This document shows, one piece after another, positions 1-7,951 of a DNA stretch of 64,000 nucleotides; position 1 is the first letter of the stretch; the number at the start of each line of letters is the position of its first letter. Location of the stretch: positions 554,776 through 618,775 of the forward strand of contig NZ_CAOJCN010000001.1 of the NCBI RefSeq assembly GCF_948329515.1. Reading direction: 5' to 3'. The notes under the pieces were generated by a model. The model had not been told where the DNA came from, searched no databases, and worked only from the letters and a program-made list of their open reading frames with translations. The translations under genes and the position numbers were made by a program. Source of the stretch: Cohnella rhizoplanae. Its GTDB lineage: Bacteria; Bacillota; Bacilli; Paenibacillales; Paenibacillaceae.

Positions 1-1250
1 TTGAAGACGGACGAATCGCGCGGATCGGCGGCGATATCGCGGCGCCTGACGCCGAGGTCATCGAGGCTGACGGGAAGGTGCTCCTGCCGGGCTTCGTGCA
101 GACGCACATTCATCTGTGCCAGACGCTCTTCCGCGGGAGGGCGGACGACCTGGCGCTGATCGATTGGCTGCGCAAGCGCATCTGGCCGCTCGAAGCCGCG
201 CATAGCGAGGACTCGGTCTACTACTCGGCGCTGCTGGGCCTTGGCGAGCTGATCCGGAGCGGGACGACGACCATCCTCGACATGGAGACGGTGCATCACA
301 CGGACGCGGCCTTTCTGGCGATCGAGGAGAGCGGGATGCGCGCCTTTTCCGGCAAAGTGATGATGGATCACGGTACGGAGGTGCCGCTCGCGCTGCAGGA
401 GAACACGGAGCGGTCGCTGCGGGAAAGCGTGGACCTCCTGGAAAAATGGCATGGCGCGGCCCGCGGCCGTATCCAATACGCGTTCTGTCCGCGCTTCGTC
501 GTCTCGTGCACGGAGGCGCTGCTCGTCGGCGTGCGCGACCTGTCCGCCCAGTACGGCGTGCGCGTACATACGCATGCTTCGGAAAATCGGGACGAGATCG
601 CGCTGGTGGAGGCGGAGCGCGGCATGCGAAACGTCGCCTACCTGGATCGTATCGGCCTCGCCCGTCCGAACCTGATCCTCGCGCACAGCATCTGGCTGGA
701 CGACGAGGAGAAGGCGATCATCAAGAAGCGGGGCGTGAAGGTGACGCACTGTCCGGGGTCGAATCTGAAGCTCGCCTCGGGCATCGCGGACATCCCCGCG
801 CTGCTCGAGATGAATATTCCCGTCGGGATTGGCGCCGACGGCGCGCCTTGCAACAACAATCTCGATATGTTCCAGGAAATGCGGCTTACCGCCTTCATCC
901 AGAAGGTGCGGCATGGTCCGACGGTCATGGACGCGCGCAAGGTGCTGCGGATGGCGACGATGGGCGGCGCAGAAGTGCTTGGACTCGAAAACGAGATCGG
1001 CAGCATCGAAGTCGGCAAGAAGGCGGATCTGCAGCTGCTCGATCTGGAGGACTTTCACGTTTATCCGTCCTACGATGCGGATCTTTTCTCGAGGGTCGTA
1101 TACGCGGCGACGCGCGGCGACGTAGACACGGTGCTGATCGACGGCCGGATCGTCATGGCGAACAAGCGGGTGCTCACGATCGATCGCGGACGCGTGTTGA
1201 AGGCGTCGGATCGTGCGCTACAAGCGCTGCTCGGGCGGATCGGCATTTAA
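1..1250 (+). CDS. Amidohydrolase, aminopurine/5'-deoxyadenosine deaminase-like (5'-truncated)
   Basis: Metal-dependent cytosolic hydrolase of the amidohydrolase superfamily (5'-deoxyadenosine, SAH and 8-oxoguanine deaminases, chlorohydrolases). The gene runs off the left edge: the reading frame is open from base 3, so the GTG at 78 is an internal codon and not the start. Visible metal and catalytic motifs are THIH (about 102-113), HTHASE (about 567), AHS (about 682) and GADGAPCNNN with the metal Asp (about 832). The C-terminus returns to the small beta domain (GKKADL). It lies 22 bp before the xdhC-like gene, so an aminated purine (guanine, 8-oxoguanine or adenine nucleoside) is a plausible substrate. 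The overall wording is closest to the deoxyadenosine-deaminase subgroup; the exact substrate is inference. Confidence 0.85.
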   Translation, partial: EDGRIARIGGDIAAPDAEVIEADGKVLLPGFVQTHIHLCQTLFRGRADDLALIDWLRKRIWPLEAAHSEDSVYYSALLGLGELIRSGTTTILDMETVHHTDAAFLAIEESGMRAFSGKVMMDHGTEVPLALQENTERSLRESVDLLEKWHGAARGRIQYAFCPRFVVSCTEALLVGVRDLSAQYGVRVHTHASENRDEIALVEAERGMRNVAYLDRIGLARPNLILAHSIWLDDEEKAIIKKRGVKVTHCPGSNLKLASGIADIPALLEMNIPVGIGADGAPCNNNLDMFQEMRLTAFIQKVRHGPTVMDARKVLRMATMGGAEVLGLENEIGSIEVGKKADLQLLDLEDFHVYPSYDADLFSRVVYAATRGDVDTVLIDGRIVMANKRVLTIDRGRVLKASDRALQALLGRIGI

Positions 1251-1272
1251 TTGAAGAGAGGGGGCGGCGCGC

Positions 1273-2343
1273 ATGGAGGCGAACGACATCTTGGACCGGT
1301 GGGAATCGGAAGCCGCTCCCGCCGTGCTCGCGACCGTCATCGGCATTGAGGGGCATGCCTACCGCAAGCCTGGCGCGATGATGCTGCTCTACGCGGACGG
1401 CAGACGGGCCGGGACGATCAGTCCGGGGTGTCTCGAGAGCGATCTGCAGGAACGGACGTCCGGACTGCTGACGGAGGGGCGATGCGAGATCGTCCGGTAC
1501 AACATGAAGCCGGACGAGGACGCGATGTGGGGCGAAGCCGTCGGCTGCGGCGGCGTCGTAGACGTGCTGCTCGAGCCGCTCGCCGAGGAGGCGGCGAATG
1601 CGCTTCGCGAGACTGCCGCGCGGCTCCGGGGCGGCATGGGCGTGTTGCTGAGGCGCTTCCGGCACGGCGCGGGCATCTCATACGCCGTCGAGACCGTCGA
1701 GTTTGATGCGGCCGCTCCCGGGCGTTCGTCCAGGCGGACGGACTCGAGCGCTTCGCTGCTTTTCGCGCAGATCCTGAGGCCGCGGCCGCGGCTGCTGCTG
1801 TTCGGCGCCGGCTATGATGCGGAGCCGGTCGCGCGTGTCGCCAGGGCGCTCGGATTCAAGGTGACGGTAGCCGATTGGCGGCCGCATCTGCTGTCGGGCG
1901 CCCGGTTCCCCGGCGCTGAGCTCGTGTGCGGCGAGCCGTCGGAAGCCGCTGTCGCGCTTGCCGCAGGACCTATGGATTATGCCCTCGTCATGGGACATCA
2001 GCTGCAAAAGGACAGGGCGCTCATCGAGGCGCTGCTGCCCGCGAAGCCGGCGTATATCGGCGTGATCGGATCGTTCCGGCGCATCGCGCATCTGTTCGAC
2101 GGCCTGCCGATGCCGAACTTCGTCCGGGCGCCGGTCGGGCTCTCCATCGGCGCGGAAGGGCCGGAGGAGATCGCGATCAGCATCGGCGCGGAACTCGTGG
2201 CGATCAGAAGGCGAAGCGAGCGTGGGGAGGCGCATGAAGGCTATGAATATCGCGGGCATCTATATGGCGGCGGGGAGCAGCGCGAGGATGGGCCGGCCGA
2301 AGCTGTCCCTGGCGTTTGCGGATGGCGAGACGCTTGGCGCTAG
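1273..2343 (+). CDS. XdhC/CoxI family molybdenum-enzyme maturation factor (PucA-like)
   Basis: Family members bind molybdopterin cofactor, help its sulfuration and hand it to xanthine dehydrogenase. The 356-residue product has the XdhC/CoxI domain at the N-terminus (SPGCLE at 50-55, GCGGVVDVLLEP at 91-102) and a Rossmann domain from about residue 174, with FGAGYDAEPVARVA. A GGGGG-type ribosome site precedes the ATG. The last ~36 residues (after the usual end near LVAIRRR) are encoded inside the next gene in another frame, giving a 110-bp overlap; this looks like read-through past a lost stop. It corresponds to B. subtilis pucA and serves the xanthine dehydrogenase genes 6 kb downstream. Confidence 0.9.
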   Translation: MEANDILDRWESEAAPAVLATVIGIEGHAYRKPGAMMLLYADGRRAGTISPGCLESDLQERTSGLLTEGRCEIVRYNMKPDEDAMWGEAVGCGGVVDVLLEPLAEEAANALRETAARLRGGMGVLLRRFRHGAGISYAVETVEFDAAAPGRSSRRTDSSASLLFAQILRPRPRLLLFGAGYDAEPVARVARALGFKVTVADWRPHLLSGARFPGAELVCGEPSEAAVALAAGPMDYALVMGHQLQKDRALIEALLPAKPAYIGVIGSFRRIAHLFDGLPMPNFVRAPVGLSIGAEGPEEIAISIGAELVAIRRRSERGEAHEGYEYRGHLYGGGEQREDGPAEAVPGVCGWRDAWR

Positions 2344-2863
2344 GGCATGGCGGGCGTTTGCGGACGCCCGCGTTTTAACGCATCTGATCGCGGTGGTTCG
2401 CCCCGAGGATCCGCTCGATTGGCTGCCGGAACCCGGCAGCGCGGAGATCGTGCGCAGTCCGGAATCCGCGCGCGGCATGTCTTACTCCCTTCGTGCCGGC
2501 CTGCGGGCGGCCCGTGGGCATTCGCCGGACGCCGTGTTGGTCGCGCTGGCAGATCAACCGTTTCTCACGCCCGCGTTATACGGGGAGGTTACTTCCGCTT
2601 TTACTGCTTCGCCGGGGGTAGACTATGTGGCTTGCGGATATGGCAGCTTTTCTGCCCCGCCTGCGATTTTCTCTCCCCGATTGTTCGATGCGCTGGCTGC
2701 GCTTGAAGGCGATACCGGGGCGCGTAAGCTATTTTCGGACGCGAAGTATACGGGGATTCGGATTGGGGTGCCCGATCCCGATGCCCGAATGGATGTCGAT
2801 ACGCCGGCGGATTGGGAAAAAGCAACCGAAAAAAGGTGTAGAATGTTCGGAAATGGCGATTGA
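2234..2863 (+). CDS. MocA-type molybdenum cofactor cytidylyltransferase (PucB-like)
   Basis: A nucleotidyltransferase of the MobA/MocA fold, predicted to attach CMP to molybdopterin to make the dinucleotide cofactor used by xanthine dehydrogenases. Residues 11-24 carry the nucleotide-binding loop MAAGSSARMGRPKL. ADQPF lies at about 106-110 and a C-terminal DVDTPAD motif follows; the length is 209 aa. I chose the ATG at 2234 because GGGGAGG at 2224-2230 sits just upstream; a GTG at 2222 is in frame but lacks this. It overlaps the xdhC-like gene, which suggests coupled translation. It matches B. subtilis pucB in content and order. Confidence 0.88.
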   Translation: MKAMNIAGIYMAAGSSARMGRPKLSLAFADGETLGARAWRAFADARVLTHLIAVVRPEDPLDWLPEPGSAEIVRSPESARGMSYSLRAGLRAARGHSPDAVLVALADQPFLTPALYGEVTSAFTASPGVDYVACGYGSFSAPPAIFSPRLFDALAALEGDTGARKLFSDAKYTGIRIGVPDPDARMDVDTPADWEKATEKRCRMFGNGD

Positions 2864-2905
2864 ATCATAACTTATATGCACATATCACCCCCTTTTGTTC
2901 GGGAA

Positions 2906-2918
2906 GTGCATCGTGCAC
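2906..2918. promoter_or_regulatory. Perfect inverted repeat upstream of the transporter/xdh operon promoter
   Basis: GTGCA-TCG-TGCAC is a perfect 5+3+5 palindrome, 51 bp upstream of the -35 box of the operon promoter. It could be a binding site for a purine-responsive regulator. No PucR-like gene is in the window, so the factor is unknown. Confidence 0.35.
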
Positions 2919-2968
2919 AATCGACGCATCCGCGAATTAGACGATTCTCCAATCCCATGTCATATTTG

Positions 2969-2998
2969 TTGACGCTAAAATGACGACCGCCTTATAGT
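2969..2998 (+). promoter_or_regulatory. SigmaA-type promoter of the purine transport/catabolism operon
   Basis: TTGACG (2969-2974) and TATAGT (2993-2998) are separated by 18 bp in the 195-bp gap before the BMP lipoprotein gene. The next obvious terminator is at 17033, so this promoter could drive about 14 kb. The remaining gap holds only the palindrome at 2906-2918 and a short imperfect repeat at about 3004-3017. Confidence 0.65.
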
Positions 2999-3058
2999 GA
3001 AGGTACGTCATTGTGTACGCCAAGTTGACCAACAAACAGGGAGTCGGGGAGGAACGGT

Positions 3059-4276
3059 ATGAAAAAGATTAATAGAACGTGGAGCGCAAGTTTGGTATTC
3101 GTCGTCATGATGGCGCTCGTCCTGTCGGGGTGCGGCAAGGCGAACAACAACGGCAATGCGGGCCCTTCGGCGTCATCGGCCGGTTCCGCCAGTCCGTCGG
3201 CGTCCGGCAGCGCATCGGCATCGCCGTCGGCGTCCGGCAGCGCATCGGCATCGCCATCGGCGTCATCGTCCGGCGAGGGCATCGCCAACCCGCGCGTCGC
3301 GTTCGTCTATATCGGTCCTCCGGGAGACGGCGGCTGGACGTACCAGCACGACCTGGGCGTCAAGTACATGGAAAAAGAACTGGGCATCAAGGCGGACACG
3401 GTCGAAAACGTGCCGGAGAGCGCGGACGCGGAGCGGATCATCACCGAGCTCGCGCAGAACCACGACATCATTTTCACGACCAGCTTCGGTTACATGGACT
3501 ACACGCTGAACGTCGCCAAGAAGTTCCCTAAGGTGAAGTTCGAGCATGCGGGCGGCTACAAGACGAGCGACAACATGGCCACCTACTTCGGCAAAAACTG
3601 GGAAGCCAGCTACCTGAGCGGCATGGCGGCGGGCAAGATGACAAAGAAAAACCATCTCGGCTACGTCGCGGCGTTCCCGATTCCAGAATTGATTTATAAC
3701 ATCAACGCCTTTACGCTCGGCGCGCAATCCGTCAACAAGGAAGTCAAGGTGGACGTCGTATGGACCAACACCTGGTTCGATCCGACGACCGAGCGCAATG
3801 CGGCCGTGAGCCTGCTCGACAAGGGCGCCGACGTATTGATGGCCTACCAGGATTCTCCTGCATCGCTTCAGGCGGCAGCCGAGAAGGGCGCGATGGCGGG
3901 CGGCAACGACTCCGACATGACGCGGTACGCGCCGGCGGCTTATCTGACCAACCCGATCTGGAACTGGGGCCCGTATTACGTGCAGAAGGTCAAAGCGCTC
4001 ATGGACGGCACCTGGACGAACGCTCAGTATCTGGGCTCCTTCGTGGACGGGATGGTCGACATCGCGCCGATCGGCGAGAGCGTCCCGGATGACGTCAAGA
4101 AGCTGGTCGAAGATCAAAAAGCGAAGTTCCTCGCGGGCGAAGACAACATCTACAGCGGTCCGATCCTCGATCAGGGCGGCGCGGAGAAGATTCCGAGCGG
4201 CAAGTCGCTGACGGACGCGGAGATTCTCGAGATGAACTGGTTCGTCCAAGGCGTAGTAGGCACGATACCGCAATAA
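3059..4276 (+). CDS. BMP-family ABC transporter substrate-binding lipoprotein
   Basis: Membrane-anchored solute receptor of the Bmp/PnrA family, whose studied members bind purine nucleosides. The 405-residue protein has a lipoprotein signal peptide with lipobox LSGC (Cys25). A Ser/Ala/Gly/Pro linker at about 35-75 comes from tandem 30-bp DNA repeats, followed by the periplasmic-binding fold starting RVAFVYIGPPGDGGWTYQHD. GGGGAGG at 3046-3052 supports the ATG. The gene heads the transporter set and is followed by a GC-rich hairpin that may keep its mRNA more abundant than the ATPase mRNA. The context (xanthine dehydrogenase, guanine deaminase) suggests uptake of a purine nucleoside, base, urate or allantoin; the ligand is inferred. 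Confidence 0.9.
   Translation: MKKINRTWSASLVFVVMMALVLSGCGKANNNGNAGPSASSAGSASPSASGSASASPSASGSASASPSASSSGEGIANPRVAFVYIGPPGDGGWTYQHDLGVKYMEKELGIKADTVENVPESADAERIITELAQNHDIIFTTSFGYMDYTLNVAKKFPKVKFEHAGGYKTSDNMATYFGKNWEASYLSGMAAGKMTKKNHLGYVAAFPIPELIYNINAFTLGAQSVNKEVKVDVVWTNTWFDPTTERNAAVSLLDKGADVLMAYQDSPASLQAAAEKGAMAGGNDSDMTRYAPAAYLTNPIWNWGPYYVQKVKALMDGTWTNAQYLGSFVDGMVDIAPIGESVPDDVKKLVEDQKAKFLAGEDNIYSGPILDQGGAEKIPSGKSLTDAEILEMNWFVQGVVGTIPQ
3194..3253 (+). repeat. Two perfect 30-bp tandem repeats encoding the lipoprotein linker
   Basis: Two identical 30-bp units (3194-3223 and 3224-3253) are followed by a partial third copy. Each encodes ten residues of Ser/Ala/Gly/Pro (PSASGSASAS). They form the flexible tether between the lipid anchor and the binding domain. 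Perfect identity suggests recent slippage and possible length variation between strains. Confidence 0.85.
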
Positions 4277-4298
4277 AGCAGCATCGCAATCGGCAGGC

Positions 4299-4318
4299 GG
4301 GAGGGGGCGGCCCCTCCC
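4299..4318 (+). other. GC-rich intercistronic hairpin between lipoprotein and ATPase genes
   Basis: GGGAGGGG (4299-4306), loop GCGG, CCCCTCCC (4311-4318): a perfect 8-bp stem without a T-run. It is probably an mRNA processing or stabilising stem-loop rather than a terminator. Such structures often set a higher level for binding proteins than for the rest of an ABC operon. Confidence 0.6.
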
Positions 4319-4340
4319 CGCACGAAGGAGGACAATAACG

Positions 4341-5867
4341 ATGCACGCTATCGAGATGCGCCAGATCGTCAAGCAATTCGGTTCGGTCGTCGCCAACGAC
4401 CGCGTGGACTTCGCGGCCGGAGCGGGGGAGATACATGCGCTGCTCGGGGAAAACGGCGCGGGCAAGAGCACGATGATGTGCATGCTGTCCGGCGTCTACC
4501 GCCCGACGAGCGGCGAGATTCTGCTCGGCGGCAAACAGGTCCGCATCCGCTCTCCCAAGGATGCCGCGAAGCTCGGCGTCGGCATGGTGTTCCAGAACTT
4601 CAGGCTCGTCGCGACGCTGACGGCGGCGGAGAACATCGTGCTCGGCGAGCGCTCTTCCTTCTGGCGCGGCCCGAACTGGATGAAAAACAAGCAGCGGGAG
4701 ATCCAGGAGCTGGCCGAAAAGTTCGGCCTGGCCTTCCCGGTCGACCGCCCGATCTGGCAGCTGTCGGTGGGCGAGCAGCAGCGCGTGGAGATCGTCAAGA
4801 CGCTCTACCGGGGCGCCCGGTTCATCATCCTGGACGAACCGACCTCCGTGCTCACACCCGGCGAAGCGGATCAATTGTTCGAGACGCTGCGGGCGATGAA
4901 GGCAGAGGGCAAGACCGTCATCGTGACGACGCACAAGCTGAAGGAAGTCATGGCCGTCGCCGACCGCATCTCGGTCATGCGCAAAGGCAAGATGATCCAT
5001 ACGATCGACAAAAAGGATACGAACGAGCGCGAGCTGGCGAGACTCATGGTCGGCAAGGAGATCGCCGCGCGGCGAGAGCTGCCGCCGAGGACGCCCGGAA
5101 AGACCTTGCTGGAGGTCAACCGGCTGGAGGTCATGGCCGAGCACGGTCGCAAGGCGCTGGACGGCCTGTCGCTCAGCATACGCGCCGGCGAGATCGTAGG
5201 CGTCGCAGGCGTCGCGGGCAACGGGCAGAAGGAGCTGGCCGAGGTGCTGACCGGCCTTATTCCCTGGCGCCGGGGGCAGATCGAATTCGACGGCCGGCCG
5301 CTCAAAAACGCGTCGGTCCGCGGCGCGATCGAGGCGGGCATCTCGCACGTGCCGGAGAACCGGATGAAGAGCGGACTCGCAGGCAGTCTCGGACTCATCG
5401 ACAATTTGCTGTTCAAGTCGTACCGCTCGGCCGACCGCGCGACGTTCGGCTTCCTGCGCATCGGCCGCAACAGAGCCTGGGGCCAGCAGCTGGTCGAGGC
5501 GTTCGACGTGCGGACGCCGGGCATCGATACGCCCGTGCAGCAGCTGTCGGGCGGCAATCAGCAGAAGTTGCTGCTGGCCAGAGAGATCCATCATGACCCG
5601 AAGCTGATGGTCGCCGTGCATCCCACGCAGGGACTCGACGTCGGCGCGACCGAAGGCGTCCACCGGCTGCTCGCCAAGCTCCGCGCCGAGGATAAGAGCG
5701 TGCTGCTTATCTCGGAGGATCTCGACGAGGTCATGCAGCTGTCGGACCGGATCCTCGTCATCTTCGGCGGTCGCATCGTCGCCGAGCTGGGCCGCGGCGA
5801 AGCGGACAGGGAGGTCATCGGCATGTACATGGCCGGACTCCACGGTTCGGAGGAGGTCGCGATATGA
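4341..5867 (+). CDS. Double-ABC ATPase of nucleoside-type importer
   Basis: Energising subunit of the importer, with two fused ABC domains (508 aa), as in the sugar/nucleoside (YufO/RbsA-like) ATPases. Domain 1 has Walker A GENGAGKST (36-44), signature LSVGEQQ and Walker B FIILDEPTS. Domain 2 has the degenerate P-loop GVAGNGQKE, which is normal for the class, and signature LSGGNQQ. AAGGAGG precedes the ATG. The Walker B of domain 2 reads MVAVHPTQGLD, with Val-His where Asp-Glu might be expected; this family often departs from consensus here. It overlaps the first permease gene by 4 bp (ATGA), so translation is coupled. Confidence 0.93.
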   Translation: MHAIEMRQIVKQFGSVVANDRVDFAAGAGEIHALLGENGAGKSTMMCMLSGVYRPTSGEILLGGKQVRIRSPKDAAKLGVGMVFQNFRLVATLTAAENIVLGERSSFWRGPNWMKNKQREIQELAEKFGLAFPVDRPIWQLSVGEQQRVEIVKTLYRGARFIILDEPTSVLTPGEADQLFETLRAMKAEGKTVIVTTHKLKEVMAVADRISVMRKGKMIHTIDKKDTNERELARLMVGKEIAARRELPPRTPGKTLLEVNRLEVMAEHGRKALDGLSLSIRAGEIVGVAGVAGNGQKELAEVLTGLIPWRRGQIEFDGRPLKNASVRGAIEAGISHVPENRMKSGLAGSLGLIDNLLFKSYRSADRATFGFLRIGRNRAWGQQLVEAFDVRTPGIDTPVQQLSGGNQQKLLLAREIHHDPKLMVAVHPTQGLDVGATEGVHRLLAKLRAEDKSVLLISEDLDEVMQLSDRILVIFGGRIVAELGRGEADREVIGMYMAGLHGSEEVAI

Positions 5868-6976
5868 GCAACCCGCAAGCCGCGGCCACGCCGCCGCTCG
5901 AACCTGCGGAGACGCCCGGACGGCGGTGGTCTTACCGGATCGAGATCGACCCGGCGGGCGCCGGCAACCCCTGGTGGGTCACGCCGCTCTCCATCCTGCT
6001 CGCGCTGTTGCTGTGCGGCGTCTTCATCGCCGCGAACGGCATGAATCCGATGACTGTGTACGCCAAGATGGTGAACGGCGCCTTCGGCTCTTCTTTCGGC
6101 ATTACCGAGACGCTCGTCAAGGCGATCCCGCTCCTGCTGTGCGGCATCGGCGTCGCCATCGCCTACCGCATCTCCGTCTGGAACATCGGAGCCGAAGGGC
6201 AGTTCCTCGTCGGCGCAGTGGCGGCGACGGCCGTCACGATCTGGTTCCCGGGATTGCCGATCTACGGCACGATTCCGCTAATGGTCGTATTCGCGATCGC
6301 CGCCGGCGGCATATGGGGACTGCTTACGGCGATTCCCCGCACTTATTTTCAGGTCAACGAGCTCGTCACCTCGCTCATGCTCAACTATGTCGCGATCCTG
6401 CTGCTCGATTACTTCGTATTCGGTCCGTGGAAGGATCCGAAAGGGTTCAACTTTCCGGGTACCCCGATGTTTAACGAAGCGCAGACGCTGCCGGCGCTGG
6501 GCGACACGCGGCTTCACTTGGGCCTCGCGTTCGCGCTCTTCGCCGTCGTCCTGTACGGTCTGCTCGTCAAGTACACGAAGTGGGGCTACGAGCTGCGGCT
6601 CATCGGCGCCAACCCCGAAGCCGCCAAGAACGCCGGCATCCCGATCAAGCGCCATATCCTGCTCGTCATGCTGATCAGCGGCGGTCTCGCCGGACTGGCC
6701 GGCATGGCCGAGGTGTCGGGCGTCTCGCATCGGCTCATGTACGGCATCTCTCCCGGCTACGGCTACACGGCGATCATCGTCGCCTGGCTCGCCAAGCTCA
6801 ATCCCGCGGGTCTCGTCGTCTCCGCCGTCCTGTTCGGCGGCCTGATCGTCGGCGGCTATAGCGTGCAGACGATCGGCCTGCCGTCGTCCATCTCCAACAT
6901 GATACAGGGCGCGATCCTGTTCTTCCTGATCGCCGGCGGCATGCTCGGCAAGTTCCGGCTGCGGCGCAACGCATAG
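5864..6976 (+). CDS. ABC transporter permease (BPD_transp_2 family), subunit 1
   Basis: Integral membrane subunit of 370 aa. A cytosolic N-terminal tail of about 45 residues rich in Pro/Ala is followed by some 8-10 hydrophobic segments. The segment NVRISVWNIGAEGQF-type motif (here YRISVWNIGAEGQF) and the EAA-like cytosolic loop GANPEAAKNAGIPIKRH identify the YufP/nucleoside permease branch. The start overlaps the ATPase stop. It pairs with the shorter permease 17 bp downstream to form the heterodimeric channel. Confidence 0.92.
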   Translation: MSNPQAAATPPLEPAETPGRRWSYRIEIDPAGAGNPWWVTPLSILLALLLCGVFIAANGMNPMTVYAKMVNGAFGSSFGITETLVKAIPLLLCGIGVAIAYRISVWNIGAEGQFLVGAVAATAVTIWFPGLPIYGTIPLMVVFAIAAGGIWGLLTAIPRTYFQVNELVTSLMLNYVAILLLDYFVFGPWKDPKGFNFPGTPMFNEAQTLPALGDTRLHLGLAFALFAVVLYGLLVKYTKWGYELRLIGANPEAAKNAGIPIKRHILLVMLISGGLAGLAGMAEVSGVSHRLMYGISPGYGYTAIIVAWLAKLNPAGLVVSAVLFGGLIVGGYSVQTIGLPSSISNMIQGAILFFLIAGGMLGKFRLRRNA

Positions 6977-6992
6977 AGAGGAGAGGCCGACC

Positions 6993-7922
6993 ATGGATAC
7001 GTTCACGCAGATCGTCATCGCCGCGATCTCTTCCGGCACGCCGCTCCTGTTCGCCGCGCTCGGCGGCATACTCATCGAACGCTCCGGCATCATTCAGCTC
7101 GGCGCGGAGGGCATCATGCTGCTCGGCGCCGTCATCTCCTGCATGACCTTCATCCAAACGGGCAGCCTGCCCCTCGCGTTGCTCGCGGTCGCGGGCATCA
7201 GCATCGCGCTCGGCCTCGTTCACGCCTTTATGACGGTCACCCTGCGGGCGAACCAGACCGTCAGCGGCCTGGCCATGACTCTGTTCGGCACGGGTCTGAG
7301 CGCCTACCTCGGCAAGTCGGTCGCGGGCACGCCGGTTCCGGGCTCGGTGCCGAAGCTCGATCTGGACTTCCTGGACGGCGTACCTTTTCTCGGCGACGTA
7401 TTCGGGCATCTCAACGTGCTGACCTGGTTCAGCTTCGCGCTGGTCGTCGTCCTGCACTTGTTCATCCACCGCACCTCCTGGGGCCTGCATCTGCGCGCCA
7501 TCGGCGACAATCCGGCGACCGCCGACGTCATGGGCATCCGCGTGCAGACATTCCGTTACGGCTACGTCATCGCCGGCACGATCCTGATCGGCCTGGCCGG
7601 CGCCGACATGCTGCTCGCTTATTCGCCGACCTGGACCGAAGGCATGACCGCGGGACGCGGCTGGATCGCCGTCGCGCTGATCATATTCGCCCGATGGAAT
7701 CCGATCCGCGCCTTGCTGTGCGCTTATTTCTTCGGCGCGATGGACACGATCGGCTTCAAGATCCAGCTGATCGGCAGCGAGATTCCTTCCTACTTCCTCA
7801 AGATGATTCCTTACATCGTTACGATTCTCGTCCTCATGTATCTCGGCTGGCGCAGCCGCAACAAGCTGTCCGGCACGCCGCAGTCGCTCGGGCTGCCGTA
7901 TATCCGGGAGCAGCGCTTCTAG
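6993..7922 (+). CDS. ABC transporter permease (BPD_transp_2 family), subunit 2
   Basis: Second channel subunit (309 aa), nearly all membrane segments. The opening TPLLFAALGGILIERSGIIQ and LGAEGIMLLGAV are typical of the YufQ-type partner. The cytosolic coupling loop is LRAIGDNPATADVMGIRV. A GAGAGGAG ribosome site precedes the ATG. With the lipoprotein, ATPase and permease 1 it completes one importer whose genes sit directly ahead of xanthine dehydrogenase. Confidence 0.92.
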   Translation: MDTFTQIVIAAISSGTPLLFAALGGILIERSGIIQLGAEGIMLLGAVISCMTFIQTGSLPLALLAVAGISIALGLVHAFMTVTLRANQTVSGLAMTLFGTGLSAYLGKSVAGTPVPGSVPKLDLDFLDGVPFLGDVFGHLNVLTWFSFALVVVLHLFIHRTSWGLHLRAIGDNPATADVMGIRVQTFRYGYVIAGTILIGLAGADMLLAYSPTWTEGMTAGRGWIAVALIIFARWNPIRALLCAYFFGAMDTIGFKIQLIGSEIPSYFLKMIPYIVTILVLMYLGWRSRNKLSGTPQSLGLPYIREQRF

Positions 7923-7951
7923 TCAAAGTCAGGACGAAGGGGGAGAGCGCA

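Noticed and set aside
446..1381. 311-codon + strand frame overlapping the amidohydrolase
   Set aside because: Arg/Gly/Ala-rich shadow of the amidohydrolase and XdhC-like genes, with no domain.
2864..3058. Purine riboswitch before the transporter operon
   Set aside because: I looked for the conserved purine-aptamer core and its loop-loop sequences and saw neither; only a promoter and a short palindrome are present.
3194..3260. Short tandem repeats considered as a CRISPR array
   Set aside because: Contiguous repeats without spacers, in frame within a lipoprotein gene; no cas genes nearby.
3263..5843. Very long open frames on the minus strand opposite the BMP lipoprotein and ATPase genes
   Set aside because: They mirror genuine + strand genes in GC-rich DNA, have Arg/His/Asp-rich unnatural composition, no ribosome sites and no recognisable domains.
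7694..7951. Upstream extension of the FAD subunit into the permease gene
   Set aside because: The extension has no similarity to flavoproteins and the ATG at 7952 has a strong ribosome site.
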